A DNA stretch of 64,000 nucleotides from Fodinicurvata sp. EGI_FJ10296 (GCF_040712075.1 NZ_JBFCVL010000002.1:62001-126000); one strand, 5' to 3'. Positions 33,353-41,577 are shown, numbered from the stretch's first letter. Notes: a model not told the origin generated them from the sequence alone. Made by a program: numbers and translations.

Positions 33353-33464
33353 AGGGCTGCCTGCTCCTGCTGGTGGTGGCTGCTACTGGGTCGACCGGAT
33401 CGTGCCGGTCGGCTGATGGGACTGGCTGGCATTGCGCGCCCTCGACCCTGTTCGTTCGGCCGGG

Positions 33465-33758
33465 TCATGCGCCCTTCCCCCACAGCACCGGCCGGACGGC
33501 CGTGCGCCGCCGGCGATAGGCCAGCAGTTCGAAGCGATCGTCGCGCCGGCTTTGGGCAAGTTCGATATGGCCGTCGTCGTAAAGGCGCCGGGCTTGCCGG
33601 ATGGTCAGGGGCGCGCCTTCCATGCTGCGCCAGGCACCTTCGTCGTCGCCCCCTCGACAAGTGCTGGCGATCGACACCCATTGCCGCTGCCGCAAGCGTC
33701 GCAGCAGGCGCATGGTGGCCAAAGTGGCGCTGGCGCCGGACTGAGCTGCCGCCGTCAT
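33465..33758 (-). CDS. hypothetical early phage protein, possible winged-helix
   Basis: This 97-residue basic protein starts MTAAAQSGASATLATMRLLR. The part LRQRQWVSIASTCRGGDDEG ... LTIRQARRLYDDGHIELAQS RR could be a winged-helix. The ATG overlaps the stop of the preceding gene (ATGA, 33755 to 33758), which sets this start over the longer open frame. No family recognised. Confidence 0.6.
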   Translation of the reverse strand: MTAAAQSGASATLATMRLLRRLRQRQWVSIASTCRGGDDEGAWRSMEGAPLTIRQARRLYDDGHIELAQSRRDDRFELLAYRRRRTAVRPVLWGKGA

Positions 33759-34357
33759 ACCTCGCGCCCTGCCCGCACCGTACGCGCGGCAGGCGGACGA
33801 CCGCCGTAGCGTCCCTGCGCTCGCAACATTTCGCTGTCGTTCGTCAGCGAAACGGTGACGGCCAGGAAGGAAAGGACTACTGCGGTCGCCTTGACGCCTC
33901 GTGCAGCGCGCGAGCGCGGGATAGCCAGAGCCTCGCCTTGCGCTGCAACTGCTCCGCACGACCGGCCATCAGCCGTGCCCCGACCCGCTGCGCGAGTCGT
34001 TTGATGGTCCGCATCGATTTCCCTCCGAAGACTTCTGACCTCGCCCGCCATGCGATCGGCGTCGGCGGCGAGCCGATCCAGCCGCATGCCGAGATCCGCA
34101 TCGCTCTCCTCCAACAGCGGCGCGAAAATGTGATGAATGAACGCCTCGCCATGAAGCGTTGCCAGCGCTTCCAGGTGGCGGACATTGGGGCTGGTCGCTC
34201 CATCGCGCCATGCCTTGATCGTCCGGGGTTCGACGGTATGACCCATGACCCTGGACAGGTCCGCCGCCAGTTCCTTGACCGGGTATCGGCTGGCCCAGTC
34301 GCGGATCTGATCGGCGACTTTCGATCCCGTGGGGGAAATCATGACCATTGTCGTCAT
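33755..34357 (-). CDS. early phage regulatory-type protein with C-terminal hydrophobic segment
   Basis: This 200-residue protein starts MTTMVMISPTGSKVADQIRD. An N-terminal HTH-like region (VKELAADLSRVMGHTVEPRT IKAWRDG) precedes a predicted coiled coil (LGMRLDRLAADADRMAGEVR) and a hydrophobic segment (GVKATAVVLSFLAVTVSL). It is coupled by ATGA overlaps to genes on both sides. It may be an early membrane-bound regulator; this is inference. Confidence 0.6.
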   Translation of the reverse strand: MTTMVMISPTGSKVADQIRDWASRYPVKELAADLSRVMGHTVEPRTIKAWRDGATSPNVRHLEALATLHGEAFIHHIFAPLLEESDADLGMRLDRLAADADRMAGEVRSLRREIDADHQTTRAAGRGTADGRSCGAVAAQGEALAIPRSRAARGVKATAVVLSFLAVTVSLTNDSEMLRAQGRYGGRPPAARTVRAGREV

Positions 34358-34545
34358 AGATCATACCCCCCGGTTTCGGCTAACAAGACAATCGCAACGG
34401 TGACGAGCAGGAACAGGCCGACGATGCGACCACCCCGGACCAATAGAGAAAGCAGCACCGTCCGGGCCAAGGTCGTGGCCGGCTTCGGCGGTGGTGATTT
34501 GACGGCCCCGCCAAGCGCGAGTAAGCCGGGATCGAATGGGGTCAT
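34354..34545 (-). CDS. small single-span membrane protein
   Basis: This 63-residue protein starts MTPFDPGLLALGGAVKSPPP and has one membrane segment (IVGLFLLVTVAIVLL) near its C terminus. It overlaps the next gene as ATGA. It lies early in the lytic transcript. No family was recognised. Confidence 0.5.
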   Translation of the reverse strand: MTPFDPGLLALGGAVKSPPPKPATTLARTVLLSLLVRGGRIVGLFLLVTVAIVLLAETGGYDL

Positions 34546-34698
34546 TCCGGGACCTCTGCCGATTGGGTTTGGAAATTGCGGAACCGCGGCACGGCAATCC
34601 GGACATGGATCGATGCCGCCGGCATTCGCGAGATGGATTGTGAAATGCGGGTGGTTGATCCTGGATCAGCTCGTCGCGAGTCCGCACTCGGTCGCCGG

Positions 34699-34956
34699 TC
34701 ATAGGCCGGCCTGTTGGGATCTGGTGGATTGCGAAGCACGAGACACCAGCGAGGCTGCGGCAATCCGGCCAAGGCGCATGAGAGTGACACCTTCGATGCC
34801 ACGGTGCTGGGCCCCATTGACCAGGGCGAGCCAGTAGGCCCCCGGAATGGAGTTCCGCTTGCACCACATCCGAGCGGCGCCGACGGTCACGCCTGCGTCA
34901 TGTGCGAACTCGGCAAGGGTGGGCCATGCCTCAGCGATGTCATAGATCGTGTTCAT
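34699..34956 (-). CDS. Cro-like DNA-binding protein
   Basis: This 85-residue protein starts MNTIYDIAEAWPTLAEFAHD. An HTH is visible in TLAEFAHDAGVTVGAARMWC KRNSIPG, followed by ...WLALVNGAQHRGIEGVTLMR L, as in Cro-like and YdaS-like regulators. It diverges from the CI-like gene across a 96-nt region with inverted repeats, so it should be the lytic-side repressor and first gene of the early operon. Confidence 0.75.
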   Translation of the reverse strand: MNTIYDIAEAWPTLAEFAHDAGVTVGAARMWCKRNSIPGAYWLALVNGAQHRGIEGVTLMRLGRIAAASLVSRASQSTRSQQAGL

Positions 34957-35052
34957 GATGCGGAACGATACGTTTCGTGCCGCCGGATAGCAACACTTTT
35001 TGCGCGAAAATCTGTCACCTATTGTGCCACACAAATAGATACGATCCGCACC
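34957..35052. promoter_or_regulatory. divergent cro/cI operator-promoter region
   Basis: 96 nt between two divergent repressor-like genes. It holds TTGTGCCACACAA (35022 to 35034; perfect 5-nt arms, 3-nt spacer), enlarged to CTATTGTG...CACAAATAG, and ACGATACGTTTCGT (34966 to 34979), an imperfect palindrome. TTTTTG at 34997 and TATTGT at 35020 with a 17-nt spacer could be the promoter for the CI-like gene, overlapping the first palindrome. Confidence 0.5.
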
Positions 35053-35766
35053 ATGACGAATTATCCAAGCACTCCGTACGACCGGCTGCAACTTGCGCGA
35101 CGCAAGGCGGGCTTTCGGTCGGCCAACGATGCGGCCCTGGCTCATGGGTGGACCATCAGCACTTATCGGTCGCATGAGAACGGCCAGCGCGGCATGAAGC
35201 TCGACGCCGCCGAAAGGTATGCCCGAGCCTACCGCGTCTCTGCTGCATGGTTGCTGACGGGTGAAGGCGCAGTTACTTCGAACTCAAACGAAAATAAATC
35301 GTCCGGCGATCAAGAAATTATAAACGAATACCTTGGCATATCCCGAGTCCCGATAATTGGCGACGCAGCGCCAGGAGTATGGTGCTCTGTATATGACGAG
35401 GGTAAAGTGGAATATCTGCATATTCCGATCGTTCCGAACAAGCCACAGCCAGATTTCGCTGTTCGGTCGGTCGGCCCGGGAATGAACCGTTCTTATAGTG
35501 AAGGAACTATTCTTGTGTGTGGCAATGCGGACGGCCCGCTTGGCCCGCCCCGCAATGGCGAGCATGTTGTCGCCGAACGCCGGGATGGCGATCTCGTCGA
35601 ACGCCGAGTCGCTCAGTACACGATAGACGGCGACGGCGAGCGCAAATGGCTGTGGCCGAATTCCGACCACCGCGACCACCAGGCGCCGCTGCCCGTCGAC
35701 CGTGACGATCTCAAGATTCGGGGAATCGTTGTTGCCGAGTACCGGCCGGTCCTGAACCGCGACTGA
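35053..35766 (+). CDS. CI-like phage repressor with altered S24 catalytic site
   Basis: This 237-residue protein starts MTNYPSTPYDRLQLARRKAG. Residues 8 to about 70 form an Xre HTH (FRSANDAALAHGWTISTYRS and AYRVSAAWLLTGEG). The C-terminal half is an S24/LexA-like fold (VPIIGDAAPGVW ... FAVRSVGPGMNRSYSEGTIL ... GEHVVAERRDGDLVERRV). Homologues have G-x-S-M at the nucleophile; here it is GPGM, with Gly143. The Lys expected near residue 183 is Glu/Arg. RecA-stimulated self-cleavage is therefore unlikely. It should maintain lysogeny. It ends 15 nt before the end of the ImmA-like gene. Confidence 0.85.
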   Translation: MTNYPSTPYDRLQLARRKAGFRSANDAALAHGWTISTYRSHENGQRGMKLDAAERYARAYRVSAAWLLTGEGAVTSNSNENKSSGDQEIINEYLGISRVPIIGDAAPGVWCSVYDEGKVEYLHIPIVPNKPQPDFAVRSVGPGMNRSYSEGTILVCGNADGPLGPPRNGEHVVAERRDGDLVERRVAQYTIDGDGERKWLWPNSDHRDHQAPLPVDRDDLKIRGIVVAEYRPVLNRD

Positions 35767-35781
35767 TCGCGGCGCAGGGCG

Positions 35782-36279
35782 TCAGTTTTCGACGGGTACG
35801 CCGAGCCGGATCGATAGTGCGCTTTCCGATACGTCCAGTTCGTCGGCAAGGCTCTTCACGGACCATTCCTGCGGCGGATGACGGTTGATCAGTTTCCACG
35901 GCATTAGAATATCCGCCGCCAATTGATTGGCTTGGGTCTCCTGGCGATTGCGCAGCGAGCTGCGATATAGGCTGTCATCGGTAATACCGTCGCCTATCAG
36001 ATCCTGATGCAGGATGTAGTGCGCGATTTCGTGGGCAATCGTAAACCGCTGCCGCTTCGGGGAATGATCGGCATTGATAAAGATGGCATAGCCACTTTCA
36101 CCGCCGCGTTTCTCATCCCGACGAATGGATCCGGAAACGTCCGGCTGCCAATCGTTCACCTTGTAAACCCGCAGCCCGAGACGATGGGCGATATCCAGCA
36201 CATTCACGGGGGCCGTGTCCTGAAACTCTTGCAGGACGCCAAGTCTGACTTGAATGGTCTGAGATGAAATCTGAAGCAT
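35782..36279 (-). CDS. ImmA/IrrE-type metallo-endopeptidase
   Basis: This 165-residue protein starts MLQISSQTIQVRLGVLQEFQ. The zinc motif HExxH is RFTIAHEIAHYILH (about residues 80 to 93), and the third ligand region is ETQANQLAADILMP. The C-terminal part (SVKSLADELDVSESALSIRL GV) is the usual ImmA tail. In ICEBs1, ImmA cleaves the repressor ImmR to allow induction. Here the gene lies tail to tail with the CI-like gene, whose own cleavage site is defective. That functional link is inferred. Confidence 0.88.
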   Translation of the reverse strand: MLQISSQTIQVRLGVLQEFQDTAPVNVLDIAHRLGLRVYKVNDWQPDVSGSIRRDEKRGGESGYAIFINADHSPKRQRFTIAHEIAHYILHQDLIGDGITDDSLYRSSLRNRQETQANQLAADILMPWKLINRHPPQEWSVKSLADELDVSESALSIRLGVPVEN

Positions 36280-36401
36280 TGTTTAAAAAAGTTGCCACCA
36301 TATCAATTCATCTAGAAAGCGAAACCCACTCATATCATCGTCAATCGAAATACTCAATTTAATACTATACTGACGGCATATAAAATGTAATGGATTCCAT
36401 T

Positions 36402-36785
36402 TTAAGTACGACCATTTAAATATGAAAATATATTTTTTGATAAAACTCGTGTATATAAATAAATTCTTACTATAATACCCATAATTCCTATTATTATAGC
36501 GGCGAAAGTCATAATCACCATATTAAAACCAAAAATTAAAGATACCAATACTGGAAAGAAGAAAATTAGTGAAGCTAAATTTACAGAATCATCAAAGTAA
36601 AATAAAAATAAGCTCATTACAATTGCGGTATATAAGCTTATAATAACGTTCATTATATATGATTCTATTGGTTCTTGACTAAATAATGCATCCACAATAT
36701 TCAATAGCGCAACCTTTATTCTCATAAATTTTTCCTCGTTTGGTGATCCATATATATAAACATTTACTGCTTTCTTTTCGGTCAT
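36402..36785 (-). CDS. AT-rich membrane protein (cargo gene)
   Basis: This 127-residue protein starts MTEKKAVNVYIYGSPNEEKF. Two or three hydrophobic stretches (IIMNVIISLYTAIVMSLFLF-like, LIFFFPVLVSLIFGFNMVIM and FAAIIIGIMGIIVRIYLY) indicate an inner membrane protein. The gene and 120 nt on its 3' side are AT-rich. No family was recognised. It lies behind the ImmA-like gene, near the switch region, where superinfection exclusion genes often are. Confidence 0.6.
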   Translation of the reverse strand: MTEKKAVNVYIYGSPNEEKFMRIKVALLNIVDALFSQEPIESYIMNVIISLYTAIVMSLFLFYFDDSVNLASLIFFFPVLVSLIFGFNMVIMTFAAIIIGIMGIIVRIYLYTRVLSKNIFSYLNGRT

Positions 36786-36800
36786 TTGTCATTGAAAAAA

Positions 36801-37031
36801 ATGAAGGTTTGGTCACCACCTCTCACTGTCAACATAGAAGGAAGGGATCATTGGATCACTTTCACACACGCTGATCATGCCCGTAGTGTGCTTCGCTGCG
36901 CAAGCGATACCGGATGCAAATTGGCATTTTGCTTATGCCATTCATGCCGCTGCAGCCGAACTAAAGGGAAACCGACCATAGGATCTCCCGACCATCGTCG
37001 GCACCATTTTCTAAAATATTCAATCGGTTAG
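36801..37031 (+). CDS. possible DUF982-like small protein
   Basis: This 76-residue frame starts MKVWSPPLTVNIEGRDHWIT. The N-terminal pattern VWSPPLTVNIEGRD followed by ITFTHADHARSVLRC resembles DUF982, a small alphaproteobacterial family. No ribosome site is seen before the ATG, and the C-terminal half does not clearly match. It is reported with low confidence as possibly degraded. Confidence 0.35.
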   Translation: MKVWSPPLTVNIEGRDHWITFTHADHARSVLRCASDTGCKLAFCLCHSCRCSRTKGKPTIGSPDHRRHHFLKYSIG

Positions 37032-37429
37032 CCATTGACAATTGCTGCCGAAGGCTCTTCCGCCGAAAAACATATTTCATCGGAATTTCGAGCGGCCGTT
37101 ACGGGACGGCCTTTTGGAACATGCGCCTTGACCAAGACTGCCAAAGGCAATCCCCATAACCTTCATCGCCGCAATTTATGACCAATCACGAGCATTCCGA
37201 ACATGCCGGTCGTTAGGTTGCACGCCTGTTTCGTATTCCCGCTCGCCTCCTAGAGGTATGACGTTTTGCATTCTTATGATCGCAGCCGATACAGAATGTG
37301 ACATTTCGTGTTGACACCCGAGGAACGCTTTTCGTATCCATTGTCACTACCATTTGTTGCGTTATCCAGAATGAGCCGCCCTCACTGGATGCAGTTGTCC
37401 AGTTTGAAGGCAAAACACAACGGCCGCCC
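37032..37429 (+). promoter_or_regulatory. non-coding region with promoter for the recombination operon
   Basis: About 400 nt with no credible gene. TTGACA at 37311 to 37316, followed 17 to 18 nt later by GTATCC/TATCCA (37334 to 37340), is a plausible sigma-70-type promoter. It supports the start of the nuclease gene at 37430 rather than at an earlier in-frame ATG (37298), which lies upstream of it. Confidence 0.4.
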
Positions 37430-38275
37430 ATGACCACAAAGATCCGCTGCAGCGCTCTGCCGGCCTATTTTGACAGTCCACGACGGGCGGCAGCGAAGCT
37501 GTTTCGCACAGAAATCCTGGCTGCGGGCTTTGAGCTTCGCGAGTTGCCGCCGACGGCCGGCGCTGCCGTAGGTACCGCCGTCCATGCGGCCGCGTGCCAA
37601 GTGCTGCAGGATCGCATCGACAGCGGGCGATATGGGCAGCCGGACGCAGCGCTTGAATTGGCGTTGGCCACATTCCGCACGGAGGTCGAGACCGGTTGCG
37701 AATGGGACGACACGACACCTGATCGCCGCTCGGCCGAAAAGCAGATCCTGCGGCTAACCAACGCCTATTGCCAGCACGCCCGAAAGCATGTCGATCCCTG
37801 GCTGGTCGAGCAGCATTTTACGGCCGACGTCGGCGACGGCTTCGAATTGAGCGGCCATGTGGACGTCATCACCATGGATGCGGGCGTCCGCGATCTTAAG
37901 ACCGGCGCCCTTCCCCGCCCCTATCAGGCGCAAGTCGGGGGCTATTCGCTCCTGGCCCGAAGCCAGGCGCAGCCAATCCAGATCCAGGCGCTGTCGATCG
38001 ATTTTCTTCGGCGAGCCCCTAAGACGAAGCCACAGGATCCGCCGCAGATCGAGCGATACGATTTGAGCGAGAGCGAGGCCGCCGCGCGCGCCACGGTGCA
38101 GCGCATGAAGGCTGATCTCGAACTGTTCCGCCGCACCGGCGACCCGTGGTCCTTCCCATGCAATCCGCTGAGCATGATGTGCGCCAGCGACCGCTACTGC
38201 CCCGCCCGCAATACCGGCTTCTGCAAGTTCGGCACCAGCCACGAAAGAGGTGACAATGACACTCCAAGCTACTGA
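37430..38275 (+). CDS. PD-(D/E)XK nuclease, RecB/Cas4-like, phage recombination exonuclease
   Basis: This 281-residue protein starts MTTKIRCSALPAYFDSPRRA. The nuclease core is AAVGTAVHAAACQVL (His), FELSGHVDVIT (Asp), VRDLKTG (Asp-x-Lys) and YQAQVGGYSLLAR (Gln/Tyr). Four cysteines near the C terminus (CNPLSMMCASDRYCPARNTG, then FC) could ligate an Fe-S cluster as in AddB/Cas4-type nucleases. Its stop overlaps the RecT start. It probably resects DNA ends for RecT. Confidence 0.82.
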   Translation: MTTKIRCSALPAYFDSPRRAAAKLFRTEILAAGFELRELPPTAGAAVGTAVHAAACQVLQDRIDSGRYGQPDAALELALATFRTEVETGCEWDDTTPDRRSAEKQILRLTNAYCQHARKHVDPWLVEQHFTADVGDGFELSGHVDVITMDAGVRDLKTGALPRPYQAQVGGYSLLARSQAQPIQIQALSIDFLRRAPKTKPQDPPQIERYDLSESEAAARATVQRMKADLELFRRTGDPWSFPCNPLSMMCASDRYCPARNTGFCKFGTSHERGDNDTPSY

Positions 38276-39344
38276 GACAAACACCGGCACGGCAATCGTG
38301 CCGATGGACCAATCCGGCCGGAACCTGCCAGATATCGGGACCGCATTTTCCGGCAGCAGCGCCTTTGAGTCGGCTCAGCGCATGGCCAAACTCCTGTCGC
38401 AGTCTCGTATGGTCCCGCAGCAATATCAAAACAACCTTCCCGACGCCCTGGTGGCGCTGGAGATTTCGCAGCGAACCGGGTCATCGCCGCTGATGGTCAT
38501 GCAGAACATGCATGTGATCCATGGTCGGCCGTCCTGGTCATCGCAATTCGTGATCGCCGCCCTGAACTCCTGCGGCCGGTTTCAGCCGCTGCAGTACCGG
38601 GTCGAGGGGGAAGGCGACGGCCGAGTATGCGTGGCCTGGACACGCGACCGGCACGGCAATGTTCTGGAGGGTCCGCCCGTCTCGATCCAGATGGCCAAGG
38701 ACGAAGGCTGGTACGGCAAGAACGGCAGCAAATGGAAAACGATGCCGGAACTCATGTTGCGGTATCGCGCTGCCAAGTTCTTCGGGAACCTCTATGCGCC
38801 CGACGTTCTCATGGGCATGCAGACCGCCGAAGAGGTCAACGAGATCGAACCGTTGGCCTCGGACATCGTGCAGTCGACGCCCCACCAAGCCGCGGTCGAT
38901 CATGTCGGCGCTCTGGCGCCACCGGCGACCAATGCGGCCGGTGAGACCACAGCTTCGGCCAACCCGGGACCGACGGACGGTGTGCCGCTGATTTCCGCCG
39001 ACGGTGAAGTCGTGCAGGAATACCGCCGGATCGGCGATCTATTGAACGCGCTGGAAAAGCTGGCGGAACAAGGCGATGCCGCGCAAGTCATTGCCGCCAA
39101 CGCCGACACACTCGATCGGATAGCCGCTGAGAAGCCGAAGGCTGCAGAACGGATTGCGGAAATCCGGCAGCGGTTCACACAGCACCCGGCATCGGCAGCA
39201 CCACATCCGGCCGCCGACGCAGCCGCCAGCGAGCAGACGATCTCAGCGGAACAGGCCGATGCGGCCGACGGCCCTCCTGCCGACACTTCAAGCCCTGCCG
39301 GTGCCGGCGCTAATCCCGATTCCAGCAACGATGATTTCTTCTAA
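38256..39344 (+). CDS. recT: RecT-family single-strand annealing protein
   Basis: This 362-residue protein starts MTLQATETNTGTAIVPMDQS after AGAGG. Residues 40 to 200 match RecT: SSPLMVMQNMHVIHGRPSWS SQFVIAALN and the strongly conserved MAKDEGWYGKNGSKWKTMPE LMLRYRAAKFFG. The C-terminal 150 residues are acidic, Ala-rich and likely disordered, ending in NDDFF like single-strand-binding protein tails. It anneals complementary strands resected by the adjacent nuclease. The genes overlap by 20 nt. Confidence 0.9.
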   Translation: MTLQATETNTGTAIVPMDQSGRNLPDIGTAFSGSSAFESAQRMAKLLSQSRMVPQQYQNNLPDALVALEISQRTGSSPLMVMQNMHVIHGRPSWSSQFVIAALNSCGRFQPLQYRVEGEGDGRVCVAWTRDRHGNVLEGPPVSIQMAKDEGWYGKNGSKWKTMPELMLRYRAAKFFGNLYAPDVLMGMQTAEEVNEIEPLASDIVQSTPHQAAVDHVGALAPPATNAAGETTASANPGPTDGVPLISADGEVVQEYRRIGDLLNALEKLAEQGDAAQVIAANADTLDRIAAEKPKAAERIAEIRQRFTQHPASAAPHPAADAAASEQTISAEQADAADGPPADTSSPAGAGANPDSSNDDFF

Positions 39345-39356
39345 AGGGGGCCCGGC

Positions 39357-41039
39357 ATGCGGATTCAAATCAACGATTTCCGGGGATTGGTGTCGGCGGA
39401 TTTTCACGTCGCCCCGATGGCGCTCATCGCCGGCAACAATGCGGCGGGCAAGACATCGCTGTGCCAAGCCCTGGGGGCGGCGGTCAGTGGATCGTCGATC
39501 CCGCTGGCGGGCCTTCGCAAATCCGATGCCGGGGCGCTTGTCCGGTCCGGCGCGGCCGATGGCAAGGTGGTGGTCGAAGGGCAGGCCGGTACCGTCACTG
39601 TCCGGTGGCCGTCCTGCAAGGTCGCCAGCGAAGGTTCCGCGCCGCAAGGGTCGACATTCGCCGCCGGCCTGCAATCGATCGTCGGCTTTTCAAAGAGTGA
39701 ACGGCCGAAGATGCTGGCGCCGTATCTGGATGCGGAACCTCAGTACACGGATCTGACCAGCGTTCTTACCGACCTGCCCGAGGACCAGCTGAGCCGGCTT
39801 TGGGAATCGATCGAGATAAATGGCTGGGATCTGGCGCACAGCCAGGCCCGCGACAAGGGGATCGAGTTCAAAGGCCGCTGGGCGCAGGTGACCGGCGAAA
39901 AGTACGGGTCGAAGAAAGGGGCCGGGTGGTTGCCCGATGAATGGGGCGATGATCTCGAAGGTGCATCGGAGCAAAGTCTGCAGGATACCCTGGCCCGGGA
40001 ACGGGAATACCTGGACGCGGCCATTGCGACCCAGGCGGTAAGCGACGACTACCGCCAGCAGCTGCAGGATAAGGTCGACTCGATCGACACGGGACGCCAG
40101 GCAGTCGACGATGCTCAGACGCGGGCGACCGATCTTCGCCAGCAGCTGACGACCGCGCAGGAACACCGCGACGGACTACCCCCCGCCGATAAGGGCGGCG
40201 GCGGTGTCCCCTGCCCCCATTGCGGGGAGCGGATCAGCATCAAGCGCACGCCCGGCGCAATTCTTCTGGAGAAGCCGCCGGGACCGATTTCGGAGACCGA
40301 AGCGAAGGCTCGCGGTTCCGCCATCGCCAAAGCGGACGGCACCCTCAGCCGCCTTAAAGGCGAGGTCGATCAATGCGAACGGGATCTGGCCGAAGCCAAG
40401 CGGCTGGTCGCTGATTCCGAGAACGCCGCAGCCGAACTGGCGTCCTTGCCCGAACCGACTTCCGACAGTCCTGACGTCGAAGCGGCCCGAGAGCGTGTCC
40501 GCCGTGCCGAGACCCGCGTGCGGGCCTATCAGCAGAAGCGCGAAGCTGATCGCATCCACCAGTCGATCGAGACGAATCAGATGATCGTAGATGCTCTGGC
40601 GCCGGAAGGCGTCCGGGCCGCGAAACTTCGGAAGGCCCTGTCGACATTCGGGGCCAAGCGCCTCGATCCGATTTCAGATGCGGCCGGCTGGGGGCAAGTG
40701 GCCCTGGACGAAGATCTCATGCCGACCTATCGCGGCCGCCCCTTTGCGCTCTTGTCGGAATCCGAACAGTACCGATGCCGCGTGGCGCTCCAGGTGGCCA
40801 TGGCACAGATCGACGGATCCGAAATCGTCATCGTCGATGGCGCGGACGTACTCGACCGAGGCGGTCGCAATGGGCTGATGAAGATGCTCGCCGGTACAGG
40901 CCTCGCGGCCGTCATTGCCATGACCGAAAGCGGCCCGGACCGCGTACCGGACCTGTCCGCCAGAGGACGGGGCATCACGCTCTGGATCGATGCCGGCACC
41001 GCGCGGCCGGTGACCGAACCGGCAAGCCGAGCCGCATAG
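39357..41039 (+). CDS. Rad50/SbcC-like AAA ATPase with zinc hook
   Basis: This 560-residue protein starts MRIQINDFRGLVSADFHVAP. The N-terminal ATPase half has Walker A LIAGNNAAGKTSLCQ (about residues 23 to 37). A coiled coil runs from about 220 to 280 and 310 to 400, separated by CPHCGE, a CxxC zinc hook. The C-terminal half has the signature-like ALLSESEQYR and Walker B EIVIVDGADVLD. This is the Rad50 layout in a compact form. It follows recT by 12 nt, so nuclease, RecT and ATPase appear to form one module. Confidence 0.85.
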   Translation: MRIQINDFRGLVSADFHVAPMALIAGNNAAGKTSLCQALGAAVSGSSIPLAGLRKSDAGALVRSGAADGKVVVEGQAGTVTVRWPSCKVASEGSAPQGSTFAAGLQSIVGFSKSERPKMLAPYLDAEPQYTDLTSVLTDLPEDQLSRLWESIEINGWDLAHSQARDKGIEFKGRWAQVTGEKYGSKKGAGWLPDEWGDDLEGASEQSLQDTLAREREYLDAAIATQAVSDDYRQQLQDKVDSIDTGRQAVDDAQTRATDLRQQLTTAQEHRDGLPPADKGGGGVPCPHCGERISIKRTPGAILLEKPPGPISETEAKARGSAIAKADGTLSRLKGEVDQCERDLAEAKRLVADSENAAAELASLPEPTSDSPDVEAARERVRRAETRVRAYQQKREADRIHQSIETNQMIVDALAPEGVRAAKLRKALSTFGAKRLDPISDAAGWGQVALDEDLMPTYRGRPFALLSESEQYRCRVALQVAMAQIDGSEIVIVDGADVLDRGGRNGLMKMLAGTGLAAVIAMTESGPDRVPDLSARGRGITLWIDAGTARPVTEPASRAA

Positions 41040-41068
41040 TCGAAGCACACGAATTCTGCAGTCCGACG

Positions 41069-41494
41069 ATGGAGCCATCGATGTTCATTCCGGCAACGTC
41101 CGAGCCAACCGTATCAGTTCAACCGAAACCCAAACCCGCTTGCGATACCGACATCGATGTCGTGATCGGCCGACGGATCCGCCTGCGTCGAACCTTGCTG
41201 GGCTACTCCCAGGAAAGATTGGGTGAGCTGATCGGAGTTTCCTATCAGCAGATTCAAAAGTACGAACGCGCGGGAAACAGGGTTTCGGCCAGCAAGCTGG
41301 TTCAGATCGCGCGCGTACTTGAATCGGATCCGGCCGACTTTCTCCCACGGCTCGGCGAGCGGTCCGACGAGCCGGACCTCGATCGCGCGCAGTTGAGCGT
41401 CGTCCAGACGCTGGCCCGGATCCGAACGCCCTACCACCTGGACGCAATCAATCGGATCGCGATCACCTTGGCCGAGGCCGGCGAGAGCGCGTGA
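41069..41494 (+). CDS. Xre-family transcriptional regulator
   Basis: This 141-residue protein starts MEPSMFIPATSEPTVSVQPK. The HTH (IRLRRTLLGYSQERLGELIG VSYQQIQKYERAGNRVSASK) resembles chromosomal Xre regulators of Alphaproteobacteria. A C-terminal helix follows. ATG 41081 is an alternative start. It lies between the recombination genes and the excisionase/integrase pair and may control them. Confidence 0.78.
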   Translation: MEPSMFIPATSEPTVSVQPKPKPACDTDIDVVIGRRIRLRRTLLGYSQERLGELIGVSYQQIQKYERAGNRVSASKLVQIARVLESDPADFLPRLGERSDEPDLDRAQLSVVQTLARIRTPYHLDAINRIAITLAEAGESA

Positions 41495-41577
41495 TCGCGA
41501 CCCAAGCCCGGCGCTACGTTCCACAGCCCGCGGCCTCCCATCCCATTCGATGCAAACCGGACGGCAATTGGTGAGAT

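Noticed and set aside
33465-33959. The longer 164-codon version of the small early protein
   Set aside because: The N-terminal part overlaps the preceding gene in another frame and is Arg/Ser-rich shadow sequence; the coupled ATG at 33758 is better.
34542-34625. A 27-codon minus-strand frame that overlaps the small membrane protein start as ATGA
   Set aside because: The overlap is suggestive, but there is no ribosome site, and the peptide is too short to judge.
37298-37429. Upstream start for the PD-(D/E)XK nuclease (44 more residues)
   Set aside because: The extra segment lies upstream of and across the likely promoter at 37311 to 37340 and does not resemble the nuclease family.
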